Below are positions 1 to 12,500 of a DNA stretch of 64,000 nt, piece by piece. Position 1 is the first letter of the stretch; each line of letters starts with the position of its first letter. The translations under genes and the position numbers were made by a program. This DNA comes from Ixodes scapularis (taxonomy: Eukaryota > Arthropoda > Arachnida > Ixodida > Ixodidae): the NCBI RefSeq assembly GCF_016920785.2, contig NW_024609839.1, positions 12,674,196 through 12,738,195 of the forward strand, in the 5' to 3' direction. A model generated the notes under the pieces. It was not told where the DNA came from and ran no database searches. It saw nothing but the letters and a program-made list of their open reading frames with translations.

Positions 1-2605
1 GTACAGAGTTCATAGTAAGTCGATCTAATTTTTCTTGTCTCCGTCGTTGTGGCGTATTGAGGTGTCTGCTTCAATCAAAATTATACATGTGAATGTAAAA
101 TTTCATTATTTATGAATTATTATTAACGAAACAATTGTTTTGTTATTTACTATCTGATACGGGCAAGAGAAAAAAGAATGCTTAGTGCATAAGTGTGAAC
201 GTGGAGCAGTGCCCGTCAACAGCGTCAAAGGTGTTGCCGAGATAAAAACAGACGATAGATGCACACTGCGAGAAAACTGAAACACTGCATGCTCCCACTC
301 CCAGGATGCACCTAGGCGTTCTAGTTTCGCCTATAGCCCATTGAAAAAACATGGTCTCTTTGCGCGTTTGCGCTTCAAGTACCATAGAAAGCAATTATGT
401 TATTTTAGAAACACGGGCAAACAATGACATGTGAGCAGTTGATTGAGAGTACATAGCCGACAATGGCCCATCACAGCGATTTACTACTGGCGCACCCAGA
501 GTCAAAATTCCGAGCCGGCCGTAACGTTACGATAAACAAGGTCCATTTCCGATGCATGAGCTTTTTGTGCATGCACCCCTTCGTACTTCATGTAAGACAT
601 TGTCACATCAAAATGTAGACGACTTAGCAACAGTCCTACCATGAAATCGATAGGACACACACTCCACAGTCCGCTTCACAGAGGCATTGGAAAAGGGAGG
701 GGGGAGGAGGGGGGCGGCGATTGTTTTACCAGACATTTCAGTTTTATAGTAAACAAAAGAAGGGAAGGAGGCGGTTAAACCCCCTTCCCGCCTACCCATT
801 CCGCCACCCAATCTCCATCTCCCAAAGAGTTCCGCCGCCAGTACCGCTTCATGACATTAGGCACGAAACACCAACATGCTACAGCAAGGTAATATCTTAT
901 CTTGCACAACAACAGCCGACAACCAATGAGCTACCATATTCAGGCACAAAGCCAAAGCACTAGTGTAATACAGTATGCTCAAATTTGGTATTTGCAATGA
1001 AATGTATCTAGACTGGATATACACTGCATGACACAGTTAGCACGAACACGGTATTAGCGCTCTTCCACATTTTGCCGAATCAAGGTACGCTGACACACAA
1101 GCTCGAAATAAGTGGTCTCCACTACACAGGTAGTTTTGACAGCAGCAATATAATTTTTGAACAGCAAAACTCGGTGATTACCTGTTTGTGATAACAGTGT
1201 TGCGCTGTGTACCTGAATGGTGAATGCCAGTTCAGACATTTGTTGAAGTACGACGGATTGAGTTACAACCACTTGCGACGAGACGCTACTACGACAGTGC
1301 TTCCCAAACTGTGGCACGCTACTCCCAGGGGGTGGTCGGGAACAAATTAAAAATACATTCTTGAGCCATGCTGCATGCTATTCTGCATAGCAAAAAGCTC
1401 GTAGACGCGGACCCCAATGTCTTTTTCTGCATTAGAAGAGCACAGTGACATGCAAGCTTCCAGGCATGACACAAAAAAAACAAAAAAACAATGGCCCAGG
1501 CTACGTCGTCTACTCTGGTGCATCATGCAGTGCCACTTTCATTGTATAATCCAGACGTTTGTGGTGGCAAAATGGAGAGACTTTCAAAGTTGCAGGAGGT
1601 ATGTACAGGGCATGACCCTAAAACCAGCATACCTGGCAGGCCTTGCAAAAGTCGAGTTTCTAACGTGCCTACCTTAAATTTGCCATGCGAACGTCGTTTT
1701 GCAAAAAGTAGAAGTGGTGAAGTCTAAGAAAAATTTATCGGCTATTTAGGCTTTTGTGTTCAAAGCTTGGGATCCGCCCGCCATCTCTCTTTCTTCGCTG
1801 CGCATTCTGGAGTCCAAAACACCGGATCTGCATCAGATTGCCGCTTGAGTCGCAATGAGTGGCATTCCCTGCACGCACTTCGGAATTTTGGCAATGTTGT
1901 CGATTTCGTTCCTTTTTCCGCTCTAAGTTCCGCTTCTCGGATGCAGAGCATACTTTACGTGTGCGAGTCATCCGCAATGCATTTACATAAAGAACCATTG
2001 GATGACGTCCCCATAGCTGCTTACATTAGAGTCACCTGCCACTCCCGTGAATAATCGTTTGAGATGCTAGCACCGCCCCGTAGACACCCATGCAAACGTC
2101 CTTAAGTGGCAACAAGGAGTGCTTGGGAAGAATGCCGAAAGTGAAGCGCAACCGACGGCGCGAAACTGCAAAGTATCCCCCTAGCTTTTGTTGCCGTAAT
2201 AAACAAAAAACGATATGCAAGATTTTCCTACGGCTTATATTGACTTCTTTACTGCCTGAAAACTGGCTGATGAAGGTGGCATTCTGAGTGAAAGAATGCT
2301 GAGAACACTGACAGAGGCTGGCGACAATTGCAAGAAACAATGACTTTAAAGAAATATGATTTTAATGAGCACCAGCCGCAGCCTGTATGTGTGTAGCTGT
2401 CATGGAGGAGGGATCAAGGCAAGCTTAGTTACATACTTGGCGGCTTGCACGCTAGAATAGTTTGGGGAGCACTGTACGACGGGTTACTGTGGCAACTAAG
2501 CATAATGGAACACAACTTAATGCAGTGCAGTCAATGCAAATGTCTGAACCGGCCTTAAACATACTTCGTACTTGTCTAGATTAAAAAATAATCTACTAAT
2601 GTTTT
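1..2605. other. Intergenic stretch, no supported gene
   Basis: I see no exon, RNA gene or clear terminal-repeat element here. The open frames are short (under about 105 codons), overlap on both strands and match no family I recognise. A conserved-looking splice donor at 2628-2627 on the minus strand points into this stretch from the transposase-like exon to its right. I could not find a matching downstream exon in either the 2.0-2.6 kb part or the 1.05-1.32 kb part. Confidence 0.5.
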
Positions 2606-2628
2606 CTACAGCGAGCTACTTGTCTTAC

Positions 2629-3850
2629 CATCCAGGTGCTCCCCTCTTGTTAGGCACCACGGGCACCCGATGTACCCGTTAAACAGAGTGCAGTTCTGCA
2701 CAGCTGCTCTTGCGGGGGCGTCCAGGCACCAGCACAGGATGTACGCCCGAGAGGCATGACTCAGCCCGTCATGCTCCCACACCACAGGATCCATGGAGTT
2801 GAGTCCATCAACAAACTGTTCCAAAAACAGGGCCATGTTAGGATGGCCCTTCCCAAACCAGAGCCCCGCAAGTGTACAGTGCTTGAACCTCTCCGGTGCA
2901 GGCAGTTCATTCACCAGAAACTGAATAGGCCAAACTGAAGCGCCCGACGATGAGAACACTGGGCTGCCATCCGTGTTTACAGTTAGTGTGACATAATCAT
3001 TGTTCAATGTCCCTGAACTTCTCATCTCCCGGCAGGCTCGACCTTCTGTGACATCAGAGATATCACCAGGAGGAGGGGGAACCTTTGTCAGGGCGTCTTG
3101 AAGGAATGTCTTGGTCTTCGTTATTACATGCTGCAGCTGGTCATGCATATTTAGCGTCACGAAGAAGGCACCCTCATTCTTTAGTTGCCGAGCACTGGTA
3201 CGGTGACTGCAGGTTCGGCACATCAATTCTTCACTGTCAGGTGTTCCAGTCATGCGGTCAGAGCAGCATGTGCAGTAGAAATGATACTGGATCAGGGCAT
3301 CAGTCTGTTTTGTCCATAACTTTCTGAACAAATACTTGCTTCGAGGCAGAACATCTGCAGCTGGTGCAAACATGGTATTTATGACTACTAGGAGATTGTC
3401 GAGGTCGGCCCAGCTTAGCCCGCCAGCAACCATTAATGACATCACCATGGCAACTGCCTCCCCCTTGGTGGTACAAGAGTGGGGTAAGCCTTCCCTGCCC
3501 AATTCTCTGAGGGCGGACAGTGCATTTGTGGCTGTCGCCGCACCAGCTCGAGGAAGATCACCGCCGCTTGGTTCTGCACTCGGGAAGCTTGTCGATTCGA
3601 CATCTACGTCACTCGATTCCAGCTCGTCACTTGCAATGTCACTTTCAGAGATATGCCCCACTGAAGTATCATGTCCGCTGGAGCCGACATCGCAGGTATC
3701 GGAGGCTGCATCGCCACTGTCCTGGCTGCTGCCGAGGCCACTTAGTCCTTCCTTTCTAATGCGAGACAACGTTGACTTGGGGATAGAAGGAGATCCACCC
3801 TTCTCCATGTACACCAGCCGCCTGCGTCGCGTTGGCGGCGCGTCCGCCAT
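2629..3850 (-). CDS. tnp2/EnSpm-like transposase-derived protein, first coding exon (partial)
   Basis: One open exon of about 407 residues starts at the ATG at 3850-3848 (MADAPPTRRRRLVYMEKGG) and ends at a good GTAAGA donor after HLDG. The frame is open further upstream, but that part is low-complexity (poly-Phe from A-runs), so I chose the MADAPP start. Residues 40-110 are acidic and Ser-rich. A zinc-ribbon-like set of cysteines follows (C193, C196, C211, C214). Next comes a core with LTVNTDGSPVF (289-299), the WPIQFLVNELP segment, the AGLWFGKGHPNM segment and GCPWC (395-399). This order matches the animal relatives of the tnp2 (CMC/EnSpm) transposase family, where the region is part of the nuclease core. 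The rest of the protein is not found in the window, so it is partial or broken. It could be a domesticated host gene or a TE remnant. Family assignment is from memory of motifs. Confidence 0.6.
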
Positions 3851-3996
3851 GTAGGTAGAAGATGAATGAACCAACGTAAGGAGGCACAAAAAAAGAAAAA
3901 AAAAAGCCGAACTGCGATTAAAAAAAAAAAAACGTCCAACGCCGCGTGGCCGCGTTGAGAGCACAACCAACGGCTCACCACAGCCCACATCAAGAC

Positions 3997-4467
3997 TAGG
4001 GGTGTCGCGAACCGGCCGAGGTTCGAGTTCGACCAGGTTCGACTTTTTCGAACCTGTTGCGGAAATTTCGACGAACCTTGTATTGAGGTTCGACTCGTGT
4101 GCGCATGCGCGACAGGCTGAACAGTTGGCTTCGGATTGGATGGTAATGGCTAAAGGATGAATTAAGGGCACCGCTGATTGGTTATTTCAGTTAATACAGT
4201 ACAAAACAATTAAGATATTAACGTCTTCAGTGACTAAAATTGGTTTCTTTTAATTGCAACTGTTCATAAAATAAAATAACTCTTTGCATAAAAATAAATT
4301 CTCTAAACCTAGACATGCGTGTATCAAGGTCTGGCCACACTGTCCGCAAAGTCGAACCGGTCGAATCTGGTGAAAAGTTTCGAAGGTTCGTCGAAACGGT
4401 TCGACCCAGTCGAACCCCGAAAGTTCGACCTAAAAATCCGGTTCGACAAAAGTTCGCGACACCCCTA
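3997..4467. mobile_element. hAT-like non-autonomous element (471 bp MITE)
   Basis: Perfect 16-bp terminal inverted repeats TAGGGGTGTCGCGAAC / GTTCGCGACACCCCTA bound the element. Exact 8-bp target duplications ATCAAGAC lie at 3989-3996 and 4468-4475. The TIRs and the 8-bp duplication are typical of the hAT superfamily. Inside, both ends carry many GTTCGA/TCGAAC motifs in inverted orientation and the centre is AT-rich. There is no transposase. It sits about 140 bp upstream of the start codon of the minus-strand transposase-like exon, so it may lie in that gene's promoter or 5' UTR. Confidence 0.85.
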
Positions 4468-4794
4468 ATCAAGACAGCGCCGACGTCACGGTCGCGAGCA
4501 TTGCTGGATAGATAAACCACAGAGCCGTCAGAGCCGTATATGAGAGCCGTGTATGCGTAGGGGTTAATTAAAATTTTTTTTAAATGGACGACGTTTAGCG
4601 TCACCTAGCTACTCAATGACTACGAATTCTGAATACCCTAAATACAAATACGCAGGGCTCAACTTTGATATTTGATACTCTTGTGAGGATGCTGCTGGTT
4701 TTTCGCCGAATGAAGTAACAAGAAGCGGACGTTTGGCAAAAAAAGTACATATAGGGCTCATGGTGACCAAATTTCTGTTGTGGTTCACTGGTAC

Positions 4795-5467
4795 TAGAGC
4801 ACTATATAGCTCCTTCGGAGCAGAGTAGCGCAATCTAGAACGCCGCCTCTCGGCGACTAGCGGCGAACGCCCGGAGGTTCCAACTGCGGTCAGAAACGCA
4901 TGGAGAACGTGAGAAAATCGTTGTTTCTTCAGTATTGTGGGAATGTACGGAATGGCAATCGTTTTTGACATAATAATGGAACATTTTAGAATAATTTGCG
5001 CGAAGTTTTGTGCCCCGCAAGGACCTGACTTTTTTTAAAAAATTGCTTGAACGGCATTATGCAGCAGACGACACGGCGACGTCACACCATTCACGTGACC
5101 CGCTCCGGCCAACCCGAAAAGCCCATCTCCGCTGCGAGCAAAAATCGTCTGCTTCAAACGCCATTGCCTTGGAAATTGCCTTCTCAAAATTTGCACACGC
5201 ATCCGATATTATTAAAACTTTGATAAAGTGTTTAGTGCTTTACTAACTTCACGACAGACTAGTTTTGAAAAGTGTGAACTCGCCGTTCATTTTTTAATCA
5301 GCCGTGTAGTATCGATCTCCATGTATTCTCCCATAGGGCGGGCCGCCTCCTGGAACCCTAAGTACCACGTGACTCGCGCCGAGCCGCTCTGTCGGCCATG
5401 TTGTCGGCAAAACACGGGGTTCAAAGGATTGCGCTACTCTGCTCCGTAGGAGCTATATAGTGCTCTA
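4795..5467. mobile_element. TIR element with 8-bp target duplication (673 bp)
   Basis: Terminal inverted repeats of about 41 bp with a single visible mismatch start TAGAGCACTATATAGCTCC and end with the complement. Exact flanking duplications ACTGGTAC lie at 4787-4794 and 5468-5475. The 8-bp duplication fits a hAT-type or related DNA transposon. The interior has no coding capacity that I recognise, so it is non-autonomous. The long near-perfect TIRs suggest a fairly young insertion. Confidence 0.8.
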
Positions 5468-5475
5468 ACTGGTAC

Positions 5476-6406
5476 TAGACAGGATTATTGAAATTGAGCT
5501 CAAAGATGCAATCGTGGGGTAAGGTGGCTAAGCCACGTCTTACTGCGTTTGTATACGCACGCGCAATATCCGGCGTTTCGTGAACCAAAGAAAGTGCTCC
5601 GGTATTCGTTTTGTATCGCTCGGGGATGAGGGTATTGTACATTCGTGAAAAGTCAGATAATCGAAAACGCAAGCAGCGTATTCGGCCACGGTGTGATGAC
5701 AAGGAATGATGCTGCTTAATCGAAACCGAAACTGAGTGGCTAGTGCACTGGGTGGTACACGTTGGGACGCTTCGATGTTGGAAGAAGTCTATTGAAATCT
5801 TCATGTGTAAACGCGAAAAATGTGTATTCGAGGTAAGTTGTGTAAATGTTTTATATGGGTCTAGTAAAAGACGTATTCAATAATGGCATGTAAAAAAAAT
5901 CCGCTACTGAACGTACCTAGTTGAAAGTTGCATCAAATACGTTATTTACTACTACCATCTACAAATTAAAAATGCAAGTCTCTACTTTACGTGCAAACCA
6001 AATAAAAAAAAAATAACAAATCCATTTGGGGCACTTTTTTTTTTTTTTTTTCTAATAGGAATTGAGTTTTAAAATTTAAATGTGTAAATTGGACAAGTAA
6101 AAGACGTATTCGAGGTAAGTTTCTATTTGATACGTTGAGTTCCTGATTTTAGTGTCGAAACTTTATTTTGAAACACACTGGGTCAAATCAAAACCAATAA
6201 TTTTGCGAAAAAAGTAAAAACAAATGCGCATTTAAGAGCGATGATATAATATTACTGTAATAATTAACTTTTAGAACCAAGTATATGCTTTTTGTAATGG
6301 GTAGTATTTAATCGTGGAAATAATTTTTTGCGCCGCCCGAATTTATATACTTGCATATCCAATCCAAGCCAAAGTCATAGCCCGGTTTTTGCACGTGCTG
6401 GCACTT
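5476..6406. other. AT-rich intergenic stretch
   Basis: No gene seen. A 109-codon open frame on the minus strand at its left end (5475-5804) resembles no family known to me. The phrase GTAAAAGACGTATTC occurs twice (near 5865 and 6099) in related contexts, which suggests an old degenerate repeat. The rest is AT-rich with a poly-T run near 6036-6051. Confidence 0.4.
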
Positions 6407-6551
6407 AAGGGGTGTCCAAACAGGACACTACAAAACGCACGACTCCGACAGATCGTGAAAATTGAAGCGGGCGCGAAGCGGGCGCGTCCGCTTCCATTTT
6501 CACGATTTGTCGGAGTCGTGCGTTTTGTAGTGTCCTGTTTGGACACCCCTT
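6407..6551. repeat. Foldback repeat: two 64-bp arms around a 17-bp centre
   Basis: The arms begin AAGGGGTGTCCAAACAGGAC and are inverted copies of each other with only two mismatches over 64 bp. A GC-rich centre (GCGGGCGCG type) separates them. The element ends 48 bp before the ATG of the BEN-domain gene, so it lies in that gene's promoter or 5' UTR. If transcribed it would form a very stable hairpin. I saw no clear target-site duplication. Confidence 0.8.
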
Positions 6552-6599
6552 TACGCGTTTGTTTTGGTCAAGTTCTTTGTGCAAGTTCAACCGTTCGCT

Positions 6600-9500
6600 A
6601 TGTTTGCGCTTGTTAAATACAAAGATAATCACCGAGCGATAATGCCGGTTTCTCTAATAGAGAATTTTGCTCCAAAATGTACTTCAGACATACCTCAGAA
6701 AGTTGTTAGTGCGTATTGGTGCGGCAGTGATGGAGAAGAAGAGGGATATTACGATGCAAACGTCGTACTCCTTGGAGGTAAGAAATCGTCTTTTCTAACG
6801 ACTAATTTTTTTTTGTCTTGCTTTGTTGCCTGGTCATTTAGAGCCCTGTGCGCCATGAGAATAATGATCTTTTCATTCTGGAACTGGCGGACCGTAAGGT
6901 CGAGATGTTCCCTGTCTGTACCCTGCCGAGGAGGCAGCCCGGCACTTGGCTGTGTGGAAGTTGTGTAAATGAACACCTATAAACTATGAACCGATGTTCA
7001 GGCCGCGACCGACTTTCAGGCGCCATAGAGCATTGGCGAAATTGCCCCTCTACAGCGCTGTAACAAATCGGAATAATCTCGGGCTTAGCCTATGATGTAA
7101 CTTGGCTCCTAAACTTCTTTGTTCCTATCTGTTCTGTGGATATTATAAGCCCATACTTTTAAGGCTGTAGTCTACAGTGCCGTCCGACCCCCCCACCCCA
7201 CCCCGCCGGCCCCCATGCACCTCCGGAAGGGAAGTCACATATTTTTTTGTTCAGCGAAGTTTCGTCGACAACATTCGTTTATTTTCAGTGTTAATCGTAA
7301 ATTAAAATAAAAAAAATGCTCGACAGAAAAAAAAAAATTAAGCCTGTACTGAGGCAGACATCTTACCACGCTTTGAAAATTTTGTTTTGACAATGCGTTT
7401 TACACTAAACTTTTGGACGGCACTTCAACGTGTGAGTGGAGTACCTGGACGACACTTGAACGCTCTGCAAGAGTGCCGTCGGATGGTACTCTAGGCACTA
7501 CATATTTTTTTAATTCCAATAAGCCATTACTTTTATTTTGATTGACCAGCTGCTTATTGGTGCTTGGTCTTTGCCTTGCGTCAATGCCTCAAAGATATCT
7601 ATTTTTGGATCGCAGATTCAAAAGAGACTCTGATTACGGAACTCAGTAAAAAGTCCCGGATGGTGGTTCCGAAAATATTTGAGGACAAGGGAAGCAAGGT
7701 ATGTTATTTGATAATTTTTTTATTATTGTACAGTATATTATACCATATTCAGTAATGTTCACATAAGTCTCGTTTACGTGAATGCGACTTAGTCGTATCG
7801 AATCCAGTTGTCGCATTCAATGCGGTCATGTAAAGGGCATAATGCGCTAAGGAAGCGCATCGCATTCAAGTCGCTAGACAGAGGTGGATCGAGACGGCGA
7901 ATACGCATTCACTCAACCCATGTAACGGCAGGACGCATCGCATTTTGGAACGGGGAGAATTATGGGACAGCGCTCGCTGCGGGAGCGAGTGAACAGCTGA
8001 GAACATTGTGGCGGCCAACCTTGGCGGTGGCGGCGGGGAGCGGTTCAGTGTGGTCACCCGCAGTTTCTCCCGAGAAGGAACGCAAGCTTTTATCGCCAAA
8101 CTAAATGAGCGGAATATGAGCTGCTCGGAGACGGCGGCCTTCATCCAAGCCCTGCGAAATACAACTTGCTCGTCCGAGGGGGTATCTAGAGGCTTCGGTG
8201 CGAGCACGAACAACGGCGAGTGTTCCAAGCACTGACTACATGGTAGCGCAGAACAAGCAGCTTTTACTTCGGTGCCGTTCCTGGCTGCGTCGGAGTCTTT
8301 CGGCTTCGGGGTCTGGTTGCGGTTGACAAGGTTTGGTGAGGCGAAGTGCGGTGGCGTCCTCAGGGCGGTTGGAAACGATTCCGCTCGCCAGGTCGTGTGC
8401 ACGGCACGCACATTGCCTCTCATCCAGAGTGGTCCGGCAGCCCGACCCGGAGCCCAAAACGTTTGGATTTTGATGTTTTTTTCGTCTCGTAACTCCTTGC
8501 ACAGCATCGAAGACAGCGGATACAATATTTATGCTCGCCGAGAGCGTCGAAAGGCCTTCACGTGCGATGCACCGAAAAATGTGGTCACATGGTGCGGCCG
8601 AAGTGCAGCTTTAACTTTGAGCTTTGACATGGCGTGGCGCTACCTTCGCGTTGAGCTTTGTGCGCATTCATGTAAACTTTGCCGCATCGGCTTCCTTCGA
8701 AGGACGATTTGAGTCGACGTACTGAAGCCATATAAATGTAAATATGGCTATAGTCTACGAAGGTGCCCCAGTTGTCAAAGCCACCCGTGAATTGCCCCCA
8801 GAACTTCTTAATGCCTTCGATGGCAGCAGAGTCGTACATGGGGAGAGTTTGGCAAGTCTATGATCTCGCCGCCGTAACGTCCTGCTCCCGAGTGAGCCAA
8901 TCAGCCCGCAACGCAGAGCGAGAGGCGTGAGCGCATGTGCGTGAACTCTTGGCTGCTTCCAGCTGAGCGGCGAGGGCCGCCATTATCATTCATTTGCCTG
9001 GCGAAATGCATGGGATCGACATCCAAATTTCGGATCTTTACTTTTATTTGGCAGGCTCTGGCAAGAAAATTACATAATGTTTTTCCTCGGTCGCTTAAAA
9101 AGCTAACGAATTCAGTTTCTCCGTGTTTAAACGCAAACTTTGATTCAAGCGAAAAAGAAATAAGCTTGTAGCAGACGACGCGCAGCCTCGAGTGCTCCGC
9201 GCCGACAGTGTTGCGTCAAAATGGCGGTCGTCTCCTCTTTTCTCTGTTCTTTCTCTCTCGCTCCTTCGGCACTCTCCTCTTTTCTTCGCTTTTCTCCTCT
9301 TCGGCGCCTCCGTCGCCACTCGCACTGGCCAAACTCTCCCAATATACGGCTCTGGATGGCAGCGGGCAACATATAGCATAAGTGCTTCTCTGAGGAGGTA
9401 CCAGCAACCGAACAAAACACCTTTAGCTTCTCAATATATTCTTTGGGAAGCTGCTTTTCCTTATAGCCAACAAATTTCAGGAGTGGCACATTTAGGTACT

Positions 9501-12500
9501 TTCGTAGTGTGACTTTTTGCCAGGCGGTACGATATCCTCTGGATTTGTCACTGGCGTTTTCATGAGCATTTTTTTCACGGGTTGCCACCCACTCACAATC
9601 TATTGTCGTCCTGCTCAGTAGGGCTAGGAGTTCTCGAACAAAACGGGACGCGATTGAGCAATAAACGCGACAACACATTTCTCGCTCCATCGCGTCCTCA
9701 TTTTCCATAGGTATGGCCATTCATTCCGAGATATTTCTATATGAGTGATGTTTCGGGGTTTGTGGTGCCCCGTTAAACACTTTGCATACTTATTATGTTA
9801 AATTCAAATTTTGGTTCAATATCCCTTTAATGGAGTGGCTAGTTTGGCATATGCTGGTGTTGACACCGCACTCCCAAGCATGCCAAACTGGGTACTTGGT
9901 TGATCGGCCAGTAAAGCACTGATTACCCCTGGTTTTTCTTATGACAAACTGCTGCATTGCAAGCGCATTCAGATCACAACTGTCCTCACCAGAAGGCTGG
10001 CTATCGTGTTTCAATATTCGGATTCTGGTCTGTATTTGACATTTTTTGCGAAGATATGTTTAAAAATCTGTTTTTATTCTTGCATGTTCAAGAGAGGAAG
10101 GGTGGATCGAGTGCCACCAAAGGCACAGAAAACCTTGAAGCTGGCGGCAAAGCTGAGGCGAATGGACGGCTTTTTAAGGAAGAAGGCAGGGAGTCCCTGC
10201 GGGACGGACAGCGAGTCGAGCGGAGACGAACTCGTCACCAAAAGCAGGATGAGGGAGGTGATCAGGGAGAACCGCAGCCTAAAGAAGAGGCTGTCTGAAA
10301 AGGAGCTGATGGCTCAGCGTCTCACAAATGCAATGCTGCAAAAGCTTGGTAAGTTACATTTGGCAGGTTTTTTTTATTCAAGTTTCATAGTGCCCTACTG
10401 AAGTTAATTTTGTGTATTGTTTTTTTTAATTGTGATGTAAAAGGAAGTTAAGAGCTGAGCTTCTAAAGTGGCCCAATTTTTTTAATAGTATCAAGCGAGT
10501 GTCGACCGCCGCGACGGCCAGCGCTGTGCGGTGGAAAAATGCGGTGTCACAGGAGAGATTAAGTGCGTGCGCACAAAGCCCTTTCTGGTGGGAGCGTTGT
10601 CTGCTAGGCTCGCACTCAGCACCTGCTCCGTAGCAAAGGAGGGCAGGGTGCTTGCAATGTCGAAGTGCACCGCCGATACCACCTTTTGAAATGCGTTCAA
10701 AATCCTATTGATGTTAGCATGTGTAACCTCCACTGTTGTTTCTTTATCCTTTTGCATCATGCCACCCATTGACATTCTCACAATGCATGCCTGTGTTTCT
10801 ATGGGCACTCGAGGAGGCATAAAAATGTGCGCGCGCCCGCTAGTCAAGGAAAACTGTGACTACCCGGCTACCATAGTCTAGATGACGACAGCAACAACGC
10901 AGTTGATAGTACAAAACACCAAGCCCAAGCGGAAACCCTGTCTATACTCCGTTTCACTTTGTGTTGTACCTCAGCCGACGCTACGAGTTATCTTGGCCAG
11001 TCCATCGCTAAAAGTGTGTCACGTGGCCTTCCAATTGGGTACAACTGCACGGGGAAGCACAATGTCACGTGGCAGGGTGAAAGCACTGGATTGGTTTTGA
11101 TGCCTCGTAGCATTGTCTGCGATATATAGTTTAATGCATTGTTGCATCCAGTTCGTCCCGTCACCATATTTTTCATTTTTGTTTGTATTCACAAAGTAAA
11201 CGCAAACATGAAATGAAAAAAAAAAGAAAAGTAAATTAAACTTGAGATGACGCGCGGTTTATGCCACGCCTGAGCAGTATCACGCAAGCAAGCGCTATTC
11301 AGATCTTTGCTTAAAGGCGGTTAGCTGTGCCAGCAGATAATGAGCAGGGGTTGTGTGCGGTCCACCGAATAGCCTAGCAGACGACGCTCCCACCAGAAAG
11401 AGCTTTGTGCGCACACGCTTAATCTCTCCCGTGACGCCGCATTTTTCCGCGGCGCGGCGCTGGCCGTCCCGGCGGTCGACGCTCACTTGATATTATTGAA
11501 AAATTGGGCCACTGCACATAAGTCATACAGAGTAATGGATTGTGTACAGTGTTGCTACTTTTTTGGTAAGTGCTTTCCCCTGAGCGTCCTTTGGACGTGG
11601 GTGGCGCTTCGTCCCATCTGGAGGTAACTTGACAACCATGTAGCCCCTGAGATAATTTAAGCTACAAGATTCAAACCCGGGTATTTGCTGTGTCTGTGGT
11701 TCAAACAAGCTTCATATCATCTCTGTATTGGTCAGAGATTGGGGCCTAATCTTGTGTGCCAGTCCTAGCCTTTACGAGAGGTTCTACTGTTTGTATCTGT
11801 ACTATCGTGGACTCTGTTAGCTGTGACATGCCAGCGGCGGCCGTCCCGCACCCCGAGCTCTGCATAGCAGATGCCATCCGAAACTCCGCACTTGCGCCGT
11901 GTGGCGAGCTTGCTATTCCCTCCTGCGATCACACCCTCGCTTTATCGACTGCTAGGCGTAGAGCAGACGACGCCACAGCACTTGCGAATGTTCGCTGATC
12001 GCGGTTTTGTGGGCGCCACTTTTAGGCACAAACCTGTTATCAGCCGTCTCTGCTCGTCTGATATCCTCACCACACTGAGCAGGTCTTGAAATCAATAAAT
12101 ACAGGCGATGTATATTGGCACAGATTGCAAAGTTATTGTAGCATAAACCCTTTATATATTTATTTTATTTATATATTTTTTTAGAAAAAGGTGTACGCAA
12201 TGCATGCTTCGATCATACGTGTTTGCGAACGGATATGAGCGCAGCAGGTGTGAATCAGAGATAGATCTTTGATTGCAGCTTTTCCGAGAGAAAAAGCGTA
12301 ATCTACCGTGATATATAGAATAATGCCTGTGTCCCACTAGAGCGACATACAGAAACAAAAGACGACAAGCCTCAAACCAGAGTCTTTCGCGATGAGAGAG
12401 GCTTCGTAGAATAAAGGAGGCTATGCTCAAACACGAGCATCATGCACGCGAGGGTATCTTTGGCAGGCTTGCAATCACTCCTGCTTACTTCACGAGTACC

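Noticed and set aside
2032..2340. 102-codon minus frame as a second exon of the tnp2-like gene
   Set aside because: No family motifs such as the regions expected after GCPWC, and no suitable acceptor in phase.
7866..8525. 219-codon minus-strand open frame
   Set aside because: It lies in a CpG-rich region that is open in several frames. The translation has no recognisable domain and the surrounding inverted repeats suggest a mobile element.
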